64,000 nucleotides of DNA from positions 558,001-622,000 of the forward strand of contig NZ_CP011567.1 of assembly GCF_001655615.1 (NCBI RefSeq), read 5' to 3'. Both the position numbers and the translations under genes were made by a program. Positions 1-7,579 of the stretch are shown piece after piece. The number at the start of each line of letters is the position of its first letter. The first letter of the stretch is position 1. This DNA comes from Pseudomonas sp. GR 6-02. Lineage in GTDB: Bacteria; Pseudomonadota; Gammaproteobacteria; Pseudomonadales; Pseudomonadaceae. The notes beneath the pieces were generated by a model. That model was not told where the DNA came from. It saw nothing but the letters and a program-made list of their open reading frames with translations, and ran no database searches.

Positions 1-506
1 CGTGCGTCCCAGATCGCCAGGTCAGCAGCGCCGAGGCGGCTTTGCAGGTATTCGCGGGTGGCGACAGGTTCGTCGTGCAGGGTCAGGGCGACCGGGCCGC
101 CGACTGCCGGCGGGATCTGGATCGACATGGGCAAGCCTTCCGCCAGCCAGGCCGGCAGGCCGCCGTCGACATAGTGATATTTGCTGTGGCCGATGACATC
201 CAGCAGCCAGATAAAGCGCCCGGCCCAACCGCCGCCTTCGTCGTCATAGACGACATAGACTGCATCGGGGTTGTGCCCCAGTTCGCCGAACAATGCTTCA
301 AGCGCGGCGTGGGTCGGCAACAGGCCCGGCGCAGGCGCCTGACCCAGTTGAGTGCGTTTTGGATCGACAAAGCGTGCACCGGGGATATGCCCTTCGGCAT
401 AGCGGGCGCTGCTGGTCAGGTCCACCAGAATCAGTTCGCGGGAGTCGAGACGCGAGAGCAGGTCGCTCGGTTCGATCACCAGCGCCAAGCCAGAGAAGTC
501 AGACAT
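1..506 (-). CDS. Rhodanese-family thiosulfate sulfurtransferase, C-terminus outside the window
   Basis: The reading frame starts at an ATG at 506 with MSDFSGLALVIEPSDLLSRL and stays open to base 1, so about 168 residues are seen. The N-terminal rhodanese fold is recognisable from the phrases GHIPGARFVD, VVYDDEGGGWAGR and YVDGGLPAWLAEG. Two-domain rhodaneses of this type move a sulfane sulfur from thiosulfate to an acceptor such as cyanide. The catalytic cysteine lies in the second domain, which is not in the window, so activity cannot be judged. A GGAG-type ribosome site lies before the ATG. The HDOD gene follows upstream on the same strand, with a long hairpin between them. Confidence 0.85.
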   Translation of the reverse strand, partial: MSDFSGLALVIEPSDLLSRLDSRELILVDLTSSARYAEGHIPGARFVDPKRTQLGQAPAPGLLPTHAALEALFGELGHNPDAVYVVYDDEGGGWAGRFIWLLDVIGHSKYHYVDGGLPAWLAEGLPMSIQIPPAVGGPVALTLHDEPVATREYLQSRLGAADLAIWDA

Positions 507-553
507 GTGAGGTCTCCAGAGCACAAAGGGGAGGATTGTAGCGCAGCGTCATG

Positions 554-604
554 AGGGCCTGTTATCAGTTATTTTGGGGCAGGAAATAACTGATAACAGG
601 CCCT
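554..604. repeat. Perfect 21-bp inverted repeat between rhodanese and HDOD genes
   Basis: The arms 554-574 and 584-604 are exact reverse complements around a 9-nt loop. The right arm runs into the HDOD gene stop codon (603-605). There is no clear T-run on either side beyond the TTT inside the stem, so it is not a classical terminator. It could act as a bidirectional transcription or mRNA-decay barrier. Confidence 0.8.
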
Positions 605-2135
605 AGCGGTGGCTAAAGCTGTGCAGGGCCTTTTCGATGCATTGAGCGGTTTTGCCGAACGCTTGCACGGTGATTTCCGAGAACGGTCCGCCGCCCTGAT
701 CCGCTACCACGATCATGATCACCCGGCCGTTGTTGACCAGTGAGCGCAGCAGCAGGTGTTCGCCGCTGAACTGTGAGCGCAGGCTGGCTGGCAGCAGGGC
801 CGAGAATTGTGCGTTGTTGGCCGGCGTCAGGCGCACCTGGGCCTGTTGCGCGAGCAGGCGTTGCAGCACGGTGCTCTGACTGACCACCAGGTTCAGGCCG
901 GCCACTTCCTTGGGCAGCCCGGCGGTCTGGTGCACACGCAAATTGGCGTGCGTGCGATCGGCCATCAGAATCATCACCCGGCGCATGCCACACGCCACCA
1001 GGGCGTCCCGGGCCGATGTGGTCAAGTGCATGGCATTGGTAAAGCGGCTCGGCTCCACCAGCAATTCGGCGCATTGCTTGCGCCACTTCGCCAGGTCTTC
1101 GGCGGTCGGTGCCGGTGCGGGCAACAAACCGGCATGCACGCGGTGCGCACCCGGTGGCCAGATCAGCGATTCGGCCGCGTGCCAGAGGTCCGGCATAGCG
1201 TGTTGACGAGCGCTGTTGGCGGCCTGCTGGTGCAATTGTTGTTGCACCTCATCCATCGGCATTTGCAGGTAAAGACTGGTCAGGTACTGCCAGCGCTCGC
1301 AGTGGGGGCTGTCCCAGGCCTGTTGTGCCGCCAACGCCAGACCGTTGGCCAGCAGCACGGTATTGGCAGGCTGATTGAGCCAGCGGCGTAACGTCGGGTC
1401 GTCATCAAGGCGGTTCTGTTGGCGCAATGGGTGGTCGCTGTCGCGCGCGATGCGCAGGACTTTCACCAGCTCACGTTGTTCGCTGCGCAGCAGCCGATAA
1501 CCTTGCTGTACCCAGATCGGCAGGCGCCAGACGTCCACCAGTGCCAGACAGATGTCCAGCAGGCGCACGCCGAACAATTGCTTTTCGACTTTGCGTGCCG
1601 ACTCGCCTTTATGGATAACCCGCAGCTCCCATTCTTCAAGCAACTGCGGGTGGGTCAGCGCCATGGGCCAGAGTGGCGAAAGAAACAGCAGGCTGCCCCA
1701 GTGGATGTCCTGCCACAGTCGCGCCAGGCGACTGGCGAAAAAGCCGTTGGCCTGTTGAGTGGCGTGCTGGCTGATCAGTTGAAGCTGGCGCAGGGCGACG
1801 GGGATTTGCAATTGGGGTTCGGCGGGCAGGCGGTCGAGCAGTTCTTCGGTGCGTTTCAAACCGAGGCGATTGATCGCCACCTCAAGGTTTTCAGCAGGCT
1901 CGGTCATGCTGCCATGGGTGTGACGGTTGGCTTCGCGAATCACGCTCAAGGCCAGGGCCGGGCTTTCCTGCATCAAGTCGGCGATGTCGCGCAGCGAGCT
2001 GCGGTTATCGCGGATGGCTTTGCAGACCCGGTCGTGGCTGGCTTGCGGAACCGGCAGGCGCACGCCATCGAGAAGCTTGACCCAGCCTTCAAGCGTGGTT
2101 GGTTTTGGCGTTGGGACGTTCGTTTCGTTAGCCAT
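603..2135 (-). CDS. HDOD-domain protein
   Basis: A 510-residue cytoplasmic protein. Residues about 20-230 resemble the HDOD fold (an HD-like helical output domain): LPVPQASHDRVCKAIRDN, then a segment on sampling and LGLKRTEELLDRLP. The last 140 residues look like a GAF-type sensor domain (VACGMRRVMILMADRTHANL, then a strand-rich end). HDOD proteins in pseudomonads are linked to signalling, motility and cell-cycle control but rarely have a defined reaction. It is transcribed away from motA from a shared 166-bp intergenic region, which fits a motility link. The stop codon lies inside a 21-bp palindrome. Confidence 0.8.
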   Translation of the reverse strand: MANETNVPTPKPTTLEGWVKLLDGVRLPVPQASHDRVCKAIRDNRSSLRDIADLMQESPALALSVIREANRHTHGSMTEPAENLEVAINRLGLKRTEELLDRLPAEPQLQIPVALRQLQLISQHATQQANGFFASRLARLWQDIHWGSLLFLSPLWPMALTHPQLLEEWELRVIHKGESARKVEKQLFGVRLLDICLALVDVWRLPIWVQQGYRLLRSEQRELVKVLRIARDSDHPLRQQNRLDDDPTLRRWLNQPANTVLLANGLALAAQQAWDSPHCERWQYLTSLYLQMPMDEVQQQLHQQAANSARQHAMPDLWHAAESLIWPPGAHRVHAGLLPAPAPTAEDLAKWRKQCAELLVEPSRFTNAMHLTTSARDALVACGMRRVMILMADRTHANLRVHQTAGLPKEVAGLNLVVSQSTVLQRLLAQQAQVRLTPANNAQFSALLPASLRSQFSGEHLLLRSLVNNGRVIMIVVADQGGGPFSEITVQAFGKTAQCIEKALHSFSHR

Positions 2136-2206
2136 GTCTGGACGCGATCATCGTCTGCTTTACCTATGCCCTGAACGGGTCAAATTAGCTTTTCGCCTTA
2201 ACTGGC

Positions 2207-2233
2207 TATAGTCTGGCGCAGTTTTGCCGATAA
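2207..2233 (+). promoter_or_regulatory. Probable FliA (sigma-28) promoter of motAB
   Basis: TATAGTCT at 2207-2214 and GCCGATAA at 2226-2233 are separated by 11 nt. The -10 element is the exact flagellar sigma-28 consensus and the -35 element matches TAAAGTTT at 6 of 8 positions. It lies about 70 nt before the motA ATG, which fits class-IV flagellar genes. Confidence 0.75.
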
Positions 2234-2301
2234 GTAGAAGAAGAGATTTTTTAACTTCCGAATATGACCTTGAACCCGACTCAGTAAGTGCTCTCCTACC
2301 T

Positions 2302-3153
2302 ATGGCTAAAATTATCGGCATCATCGTCGTATTCGCGAGCGTGCTCGGCGGATACGTGCTTTCCCACGGCAAGATTGCCGCTCTCATCCAGCCTTTCGAG
2401 GTGATGATTATCGGTGGCGCGGCCCTTGGCGCCTTCCTGCAGGCCAACCCCGGCCACATGACAATGCACGTGCTCAAGAAGTCCTTGGGCATGTTCAGCT
2501 CGCGTTTCAACCACACCTTCTACCTGGAAGTGCTGGGGCTGATTTACGAGATCCTCAACAAGAGCCGTCGCGAAGGCATGATGGCGATCGAAGGCGACAT
2601 CGAAGATGCCGCCGCGAGCCCGATCTTCGCCAAGTACCCGGCGGTGCTCAAAGACGAGCGCATGACCGCGTTCATCTGCGATTACCTGCGCATCATGTCC
2701 TCCGGCAACATGGCTCCCCATGAGCTGGAAGGCCTGTTCGACATGGAACTCTACAGCCTCAAGGAAGACCTCGAGCACCCGTCCCACGCGGTGAACGGCA
2801 TCGCCGACGCCATGCCCGGTTTCGGTATCGTCGCGGCGGTATTGGGGATCGTGGTGACCATGGCATCCCTGGGCGAAGGCGACCAGAAGTCCATCGGTCT
2901 GCACGTGGGTGCGGCACTGGTCGGTACCTTCTTCGGTATTCTCGCGGCCTACGGTTTCTTTGGTCCGCTGGCCCACTCCCTGGCTCACGATGCCAAGGAA
3001 GAACTGAACACCTACGAAGCCATCAAGGCTTCGCTGGTGGCTTCGGCTTCCGGGATGCCGCCGTCGCTGGCGGTGGAGTTCGGTCGCAAGGTTCTGTACC
3101 CGGCGCACCGTCCTAGCTTCGCTGAGCTGGAACAAGCGGTTCGCGGTCGTTAA
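2302..3153 (+). CDS. motA: Flagellar motor stator protein MotA
   Basis: A 283-residue inner-membrane protein. With MotB it forms the proton-conducting stator that drives flagellar rotation. The start chosen is the ATG at 2302 (MAKIIGIIVVFASVLGGYVL), which opens with the first membrane helix. An in-frame ATG at 2224 would add 26 residues unlike the family and would lie on the -10 of the FliA promoter. Four membrane segments are visible, and the cytoplasmic loop carries the charged residues that contact FliG (DERMTAFICDYLR). The PGFGIVAAVLGIVVTM and GAALVGTFFGILAAYGF helices match the MotA/TolQ/ExbB fold. motB starts 3 nt after the stop. Confidence 0.97.
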   Translation: MAKIIGIIVVFASVLGGYVLSHGKIAALIQPFEVMIIGGAALGAFLQANPGHMTMHVLKKSLGMFSSRFNHTFYLEVLGLIYEILNKSRREGMMAIEGDIEDAAASPIFAKYPAVLKDERMTAFICDYLRIMSSGNMAPHELEGLFDMELYSLKEDLEHPSHAVNGIADAMPGFGIVAAVLGIVVTMASLGEGDQKSIGLHVGAALVGTFFGILAAYGFFGPLAHSLAHDAKEELNTYEAIKASLVASASGMPPSLAVEFGRKVLYPAHRPSFAELEQAVRGR

Positions 3154-3156
3154 GTC

Positions 3157-4203
3157 ATGGAAAATAACCAGCCGATAATCATCAAGCGCGTCAAGCGCAT
3201 CGCCGGAGGGCATCACGGGGGCGCCTGGAAAATCGCCTTCGCGGACTTCGCGACGGCGATGATGGCGTTCTTCCTGGTGTTGTGGCTGCTGTCCACCGCG
3301 ACGCCTGAACAGAAGATCGCCATCGCCGGTTACTTCAAGGACCCGGTCGGGTTTTCCGAAAGCGGTACGCCGTACATCATCGACCTGGGCGGCACGCCGA
3401 CCCTGGCGCCGGAGAACACCCTCAACCCGGAGGTGAAATCTCAGCCACAGCCAGACAAGGTGACCATCGACGCCGAGCAGGTTGAAGGCATGGCCGAGCA
3501 GGTCGAGAAGGAACGCCTGGAGTTGTTGCTGCAAGAGTTGCAGAACAAGGTCAATGAAAACCCGCAATTGCAGAAATTCAAGGACCAGATCCTCTTCGAG
3601 ATCACCCAGGACGGTTTGCGCATCCAGATCATGGACGCCGAAAACCGCCCGATGTTCGACTCTGGCAGTGCGCGTCTGAAGCCGTACTTCGAAGACATTC
3701 TGCTGGCCATGGCCGACACCATCAAAGCGGTGCCGAACAAGATCAGCATCAGCGGCCACACCGATGCCAAGCCGTACTCGGGCACCGGCGATTTCGGTAA
3801 CTGGGAACTCTCGGCCAATCGCGCCAACGCGGCTCGTCGTGCATTGGTCGCCGGCAGTTATCCGGATGCCCAGGTCGCGCGAGTCGTCGGTTATGCCTCG
3901 TCGGCGCTGTTCGACAGGGAGAACCCGTTCAATCCGGTCAATCGCCGGATCGACATCGTGGTGCTGACCAAGAAAGCCCAGCGCGCCATCGAAGGTGAAC
4001 AAGGTGCCGAACCGGCGCCAGCGCCGACGCAAGGGCAGGGTGGCCCGGGCGAAGTGCATGCGCCGCCAGCCGATCCGAACGCATTGCCGGCGGATAAGGA
4101 ACCGCTGCCGGCACACGAACTTCGTGAGCGTTTGAATCTGTTTGATAATCCGGCGCCGAAGCCGGGCGAACCGCCCAAACCCGCTGTACCGCCCAAGCAA
4201 TAA
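3157..4203 (+). CDS. motB: Flagellar motor stator protein MotB
   Basis: A 348-residue partner of MotA. A short cytoplasmic N-terminus leads into one membrane helix (about residues 28-48) with the proton-carrying aspartate at D30 in FADFATAMMAFFLVLWLL. A plug and linker follow, then an OmpA-like peptidoglycan-binding domain (about 150-270; SGHTDAKPYSGTG and NRRIDIVVL). The C-terminal 80 residues are proline- and alanine-rich. It anchors the stator to the cell wall. It forms an operon with motA and is followed at once by a strong terminator. Confidence 0.97.
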   Translation: MENNQPIIIKRVKRIAGGHHGGAWKIAFADFATAMMAFFLVLWLLSTATPEQKIAIAGYFKDPVGFSESGTPYIIDLGGTPTLAPENTLNPEVKSQPQPDKVTIDAEQVEGMAEQVEKERLELLLQELQNKVNENPQLQKFKDQILFEITQDGLRIQIMDAENRPMFDSGSARLKPYFEDILLAMADTIKAVPNKISISGHTDAKPYSGTGDFGNWELSANRANAARRALVAGSYPDAQVARVVGYASSALFDRENPFNPVNRRIDIVVLTKKAQRAIEGEQGAEPAPAPTQGQGGPGEVHAPPADPNALPADKEPLPAHELRERLNLFDNPAPKPGEPPKPAVPPKQ

Positions 4204-4207
4204 CCTG

Positions 4208-4240
4208 CAGAAAAGCCACCATGAGTGGCTTTTCTGTTTC
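4208..4240 (+). terminator. Rho-independent terminator of motAB
   Basis: A perfect 12-bp stem (CAGAAAAGCCAC, 4208-4219, with 4225-4236) around a 5-nt loop, with a TTTC tail, 4 nt after the motB stop. Confidence 0.85.
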
Positions 4241-4313
4241 TGGCTGCGTCACTGCAGCGTCGCACTGACTCGACTCACTGCAAGTTTGTTTTCGGAATCA
4301 TGGAAGATCAGTA

Positions 4314-5480
4314 ATGGAAAGACTCAAGTCCTATTTTCAGCAGCATGGCAATGCACCCTTCAAGTTTGGTGAAGGGCGGGTCAGTGGCTACATCTCAGCC
4401 ACGCTCGGGCTATTGAGCCTGCTGGCGGTATTGTGCTTTCTCTTTCCCGAATGGCTGACCACCGCCGAACTGCGCAAGGTGTACGACGAACAGTTTGCGC
4501 GCACCACGCTATTGCTTGGGCTGGTACTGTCTTTCAGCCTGGGCACCCTGAATATCCTGCTCAACAAGCGAAAGCGCTTGGGGATTACCGGACTTGTCGC
4601 CTCGGGGCTGGCGGTGTTTCTCGGCGGCACCAATGTGCAGATCAGCTCGATTGGGCAGACACCGTACTCGCTGGGGCTGGACTGGTTCGTCCTGGCTCTG
4701 CTGGTGTCGGCCATCGTCTTTATCCCCCTGGAAAAACTCTATTCCAAGGACCCTGAGCAAAACATTCTGCGTCCGCACTGGCGAACTGACCTGACCTACT
4801 TTTTTGTCAGTCATATGCTGGTGCAGTTCATCCTGATTTTCATCACTGCCTCGTCGAGCTTTATGGCTGGCTGGGCCGTGTCGGCGGATTTGCAGGCCAG
4901 CGTACAAAGCCTGCCGATCGTTGTGCAGTTCTTGCTGGCGGTACTGGTGGCTGACCTCGGTCAGTACTGGCTGCATCGGCTGTATCACGTCGTGCCATGG
5001 TTATGGCGCATGCATGCCGTACATCACTCAAGCACGCACATGGATTGGCTCGCCGGTTCGCGTGTCCACTTCATCGAGATTCTGCTCACCCGTACCGGCG
5101 TGCTGGTGCCTTTGATGCTGCTGGGTTTTGCGCCCCAGGCGTTGAACGCCTACGTGATTCTGGTCGGGGTGCAGGCAGTGCTGGCCCACGCCAATGTACG
5201 GATCAACGGCGGCTGGCTGAATTATGTGCTGGTCCTGCCGCGCTATCACCATTGGCATCATGCCCGGCACAAGGATTACATCTACAAGAACTATGCGATC
5301 CATACGCCGCTGGTGGATATGCTGTTTGGCACCTTCAAGTTGCCACCCAAGGAGTGGCCGACGCGCTACGGGGTTTTTGGCAAGGACTTGCCGGGCGGTA
5401 TCCTGCGCCAGCACTTGTACCCGTTCCAGAAGCCTGGCCTGAAGAGCGTCGAGCCGAAACCGCCGGCAGCGGTTTCCTGA
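4314..5480 (+). CDS. Sterol desaturase / fatty acid hydroxylase family membrane protein
   Basis: 388 residues with several N-terminal membrane helices (about 20-45, 65-85, 120-145, 165-190, 200-215). The C-terminal half has the di-iron histidine clusters of the fatty acid hydroxylase superfamily: HRLYH near residue 221, HAVHHSS near 236, and HHWHHARH near 311, plus a later HT in NYAIHTPLVDMLFGTF. These enzymes hydroxylate or desaturate lipids with O2 at a membrane di-iron centre. The substrate cannot be read from the sequence. A GGAAG site lies 8 nt before the ATG. The gene is alone, with a motB terminator before it and its own after it, and sits at the left edge of the accessory block. Confidence 0.85.
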   Translation: MERLKSYFQQHGNAPFKFGEGRVSGYISATLGLLSLLAVLCFLFPEWLTTAELRKVYDEQFARTTLLLGLVLSFSLGTLNILLNKRKRLGITGLVASGLAVFLGGTNVQISSIGQTPYSLGLDWFVLALLVSAIVFIPLEKLYSKDPEQNILRPHWRTDLTYFFVSHMLVQFILIFITASSSFMAGWAVSADLQASVQSLPIVVQFLLAVLVADLGQYWLHRLYHVVPWLWRMHAVHHSSTHMDWLAGSRVHFIEILLTRTGVLVPLMLLGFAPQALNAYVILVGVQAVLAHANVRINGGWLNYVLVLPRYHHWHHARHKDYIYKNYAIHTPLVDMLFGTFKLPPKEWPTRYGVFGKDLPGGILRQHLYPFQKPGLKSVEPKPPAAVS

Positions 5481-5484
5481 GGCC

Positions 5485-5515
5485 AAAAAAAGCCGCGATG
5501 ATCGCGGCTTTTTTG
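5485..5515. terminator. Strong hairpin terminator after the desaturase gene
   Basis: AGCCGCGAT and its complement ATCGCGGCT, flanked by A6 and T6, directly after the stop at 5480. Near-identical stems recur at 6221 (right arm cut off) and 8506, so this terminator type occurs three times in 3 kb. Confidence 0.9.
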
Positions 5516-5943
5516 TCTCTGCTGCTTCGTCCTGAATAAGGTTTACACCTTCTGGCTTCTTATCAGGAAGTCGTTATGGACAATCACTCCTTGCCACAGC
5601 TTCAACGGCAAAACCGCTGGATTGGATGCCGCTAATCATTTTCGTGGCGTCACGAAAATGATCGGCAAAGGCGGGCAGCGACTGTCGATCTGGAACTCGA
5701 ATAAGACAGCAACGAACGGAAGGTGGATTGATTAACCGCGCGATGGGCTGGCGGTGCCGGCGGTAAAAATCAAGGAGTGAGGCTTGTTCGGAGAATGATG
5801 TAGGACAGTTCCGAGGCGTATTGGCCGGGTTTACTTCCCCAGATTGCTCGCCTACAGTTCGCTCGTCGCTGACGAATCAGCGATCGATCTTAGCCGGTCG
5901 AAACAAAGATGAATCCTCACCCAAGTGACCGGAGTTAGACCTA
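5516..5943. other. 428-bp intergenic stretch without a supported gene
   Basis: No reading frame with a start and ribosome site is convincing. A perfect 12-bp inverted repeat (ATCATTTTCGTG, 5635-5646, with 5651-5662, 4-nt loop) is present. An open frame ending at 5735 lacks a good start and may be a gene relic. The last 100 bp presumably hold the promoter for the small gene at 5944. Confidence 0.5.
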
Positions 5944-6213
5944 ATGGCTAAGTATCACCCCTTGCAAGGCAATTTCAGCGTCGGCCCGACTCTGTATATC
6001 GACACCGAAGCCAAATTCTCGGATCTCCTCGAAACCGCCACTCACCGAATCAAAGCCGCGCGCAATCTGCTCAATAGCGTCACCTGCCTGTGCATCAAAA
6101 ACGTCGAAGGTCACGATCTGGAGCATTTCGCCAATGCTGCACACCTGTTGATTCAGGACGGCTGTGACGCCTTGGATGCTTTGGGCTGGAAGCTGGAAAA
6201 AGCCGCACTTTGA
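5944..6213 (+). CDS. Small alpha-helical protein of unknown function, paralogue of the gene at 55487-55744
   Basis: 89 residues beginning MAKYHPLQGNFSVGPTLYID, with a GGAG ribosome site 9 nt upstream. A short N-terminal strand segment (LYIDTEAKF) is followed by two long predicted helices (residues about 26-50 and 58-86) ending in a DGCDALDALGW motif. It aligns over its whole length with the 85-residue protein at 55487-55744: NxYxPL, then YID, then RI(K/R)AAxxLL, then VKN or IKN, then LLxQDGxDALD. I know of similar short orphan proteins in pseudomonads (DUF3077-like in style), but I cannot assign the family safely. No membrane or signal segments are present. Confidence 0.65.
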   Translation: MAKYHPLQGNFSVGPTLYIDTEAKFSDLLETATHRIKAARNLLNSVTCLCIKNVEGHDLEHFANAAHLLIQDGCDALDALGWKLEKAAL

Positions 6214-6238
6214 AGACCGGAAAGCCGCGATCGTCGCG
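6213..6238 (+). repeat. Left 26-bp direct repeat, a truncated terminator stem
   Basis: This starts at the last base of the small gene's stop codon and matches 8498-8523 at 24 of 26 bases. It contains the first arm and loop of the AAAGCCGCGAT hairpin, but the GCTTTTTT end is missing and unrelated sequence begins at 6239. The pattern is what an insertion into the terminator would leave. Confidence 0.6.
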
Positions 6239-6244
6239 CATCTG

Positions 6245-6285
6245 GTCGCGGTAGGGGTTGTAGATAACTCTATCCCTACCGCGAC
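6245..6285. terminator. Hairpin, possible replacement terminator
   Basis: Perfect 12-bp arms GTCGCGGTAGGG (6245-6256) and 6274-6285 around a 17-nt loop. No T-run follows, so termination is uncertain. It lies between the truncated terminator and the antitoxin promoter region. Confidence 0.4.
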
Positions 6286-6370
6286 AGTCACTCGCTCCCT
6301 GGCCATTATCTTTTATCTCGCTTCACAGAGACTCTGTATCAGAATTCACGGAAGAATATCAGGAATTTTG

Positions 6371-6397
6371 CACGCTATCAGAGCCTCTGATATCGTG
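6371..6397. promoter_or_regulatory. 27-bp palindrome, candidate operator of the toxin-antitoxin operon
   Basis: The arms CACGCTATCAGAG (6371-6383) and CTCTGATATCGTG (6385-6397) are reverse complements except for one position, around a single central base. The site lies 28 bp before the antitoxin start, where AbiEi-type antitoxins are known to bind inverted repeats and repress their operon. A related partial palindrome lies after the toxin gene at 8346-8376 in inverted orientation. Confidence 0.6.
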
Positions 6398-6424
6398 ATG
6401 AAATCGTGATACGGAAGAATGGCC

Positions 6425-7579
6425 ATGGTTGATTTTACCAGCTACGACCACGACCTCCCTGAGAGGCGTGACCTGATCGAGCTCAAGGTCTATGTAGAGA
6501 GTGTGCTTGGTCTCAAGCTGCGCTTAAAACCGTGGGAGCACGTCAAAATCCTTCCGTATGTGCTGCGTGACCGATACGAATTTTTCGTCACGGAAATCTT
6601 GGGTGCCAAGTGCCTTATCCTCAAGGAGCATCCACAGCGGGAAGCTAGCGTTGCGGATGTAGCCAAGCATATGCAGGCAATCAACAAGCTGCTGGAGAAG
6701 AAGTTGACCGAAACCAGTGACCTCATGGTTTTCGTCACAGACGCGCTCCCGAGCTATGACAGAAAACGACTGGTCGAGAAAGGCGTCCAATTCATCGTGC
6801 CGGGAAACCAGCTTTATCTTCCAGCGTTTGGAATGGATTTGCGTGAGTACTACAGGCAGCGCCTGGAAAAACCTCAGGTTCTGAGCCCCGCCACTCAATC
6901 CATGCTTATTCAATTATTGATCAAAGGATGGCAACCCCGGTTACTGACCACTCGCTCTACTTTCGAGAAGTCCTTTACCTACGCAAAAATGACCGTTACC
7001 AGAGCCATCAAAGAGCTGACCGATCTGGACATCGTTCAGCCTGGAAAGGAAATGGGTGAAGCCGCGATCTTTTTTCACTTGTCTCCTAAAGAGACTTGGG
7101 AAATGGCGAAAGACTACATGCGTACGCCGGTCAAAAAAACGCTTTGGTTAAATGCAATTCCTGAGGCGTTTGACACCCCAATGCTGCTGGCGGGGGAGGC
7201 GGCCCTGGCAGAGATGAGCCTTCTCGCCAGTCCAAAAGTACCTGGCTTTGCAATGACGACTGCGCAGTTCGATCACATTCGAGAGCTTGCTCAGTCTGAT
7301 CACCTCCAAAAAGTGAATACGGCATATGGGGTAGAGATCGGCTTTTGGGGCTCGACTTCAAAGACGGCCAAATCTAAACGCGAGACCACGTTTCCCTATT
7401 TTGAGGTGCCGCAAAACCATGCAGCGTGCTGCATCCAGTTTTGGAACTATGAGCCACTGCACAGCAACATAGCTATTGGAGTTGTCGACCCATTTTCTCT
7501 CTATCTAAGTCTCAAGGATGACCATGATGACCGGGTGCAAATGTGTTTGGATGAAATGATGGAGAACGTGAAATGGTAG
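6425..7579 (+). CDS. AbiEi-like antitoxin / winged-helix regulator
   Basis: A 384-residue cytoplasmic protein. The ATG at 6425 is preferred over that at 6419 because GGAAG (6413-6417) is spaced 7 nt from it. Residues about 177-210 read as a winged helix (FEKSFTYAKMTVTRAIKELT, then LDIVQPGKE). The rest is an alpha/beta N-terminal part and a strand-rich C-terminal part of unknown role. The stop overlaps the nucleotidyltransferase start by 7 nt (ATGGTAG), as in type IV AbiE pairs where a DNA-binding antitoxin precedes an AbiEii nucleotidyltransferase. Assignment rests on the partner and the helix, not on close similarity to characterised AbiEi. The DNA looks more AT-rich than flanking genes. Confidence 0.65.
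   Translation: MVDFTSYDHDLPERRDLIELKVYVESVLGLKLRLKPWEHVKILPYVLRDRYEFFVTEILGAKCLILKEHPQREASVADVAKHMQAINKLLEKKLTETSDLMVFVTDALPSYDRKRLVEKGVQFIVPGNQLYLPAFGMDLREYYRQRLEKPQVLSPATQSMLIQLLIKGWQPRLLTTRSTFEKSFTYAKMTVTRAIKELTDLDIVQPGKEMGEAAIFFHLSPKETWEMAKDYMRTPVKKTLWLNAIPEAFDTPMLLAGEAALAEMSLLASPKVPGFAMTTAQFDHIRELAQSDHLQKVNTAYGVEIGFWGSTSKTAKSKRETTFPYFEVPQNHAACCIQFWNYEPLHSNIAIGVVDPFSLYLSLKDDHDDRVQMCLDEMMENVKW

Noticed and set aside
2224..2301. Longer MotA N-terminus
   Set aside because: The extra 26 residues overlap the FliA -10 box and do not look like the family.
5622..5735. Open frame ending AATNGRWID in the desaturase-to-small-gene gap
   Set aside because: Needs a TTG start with no ribosome site; may be a relic, but no partner was found to compare.
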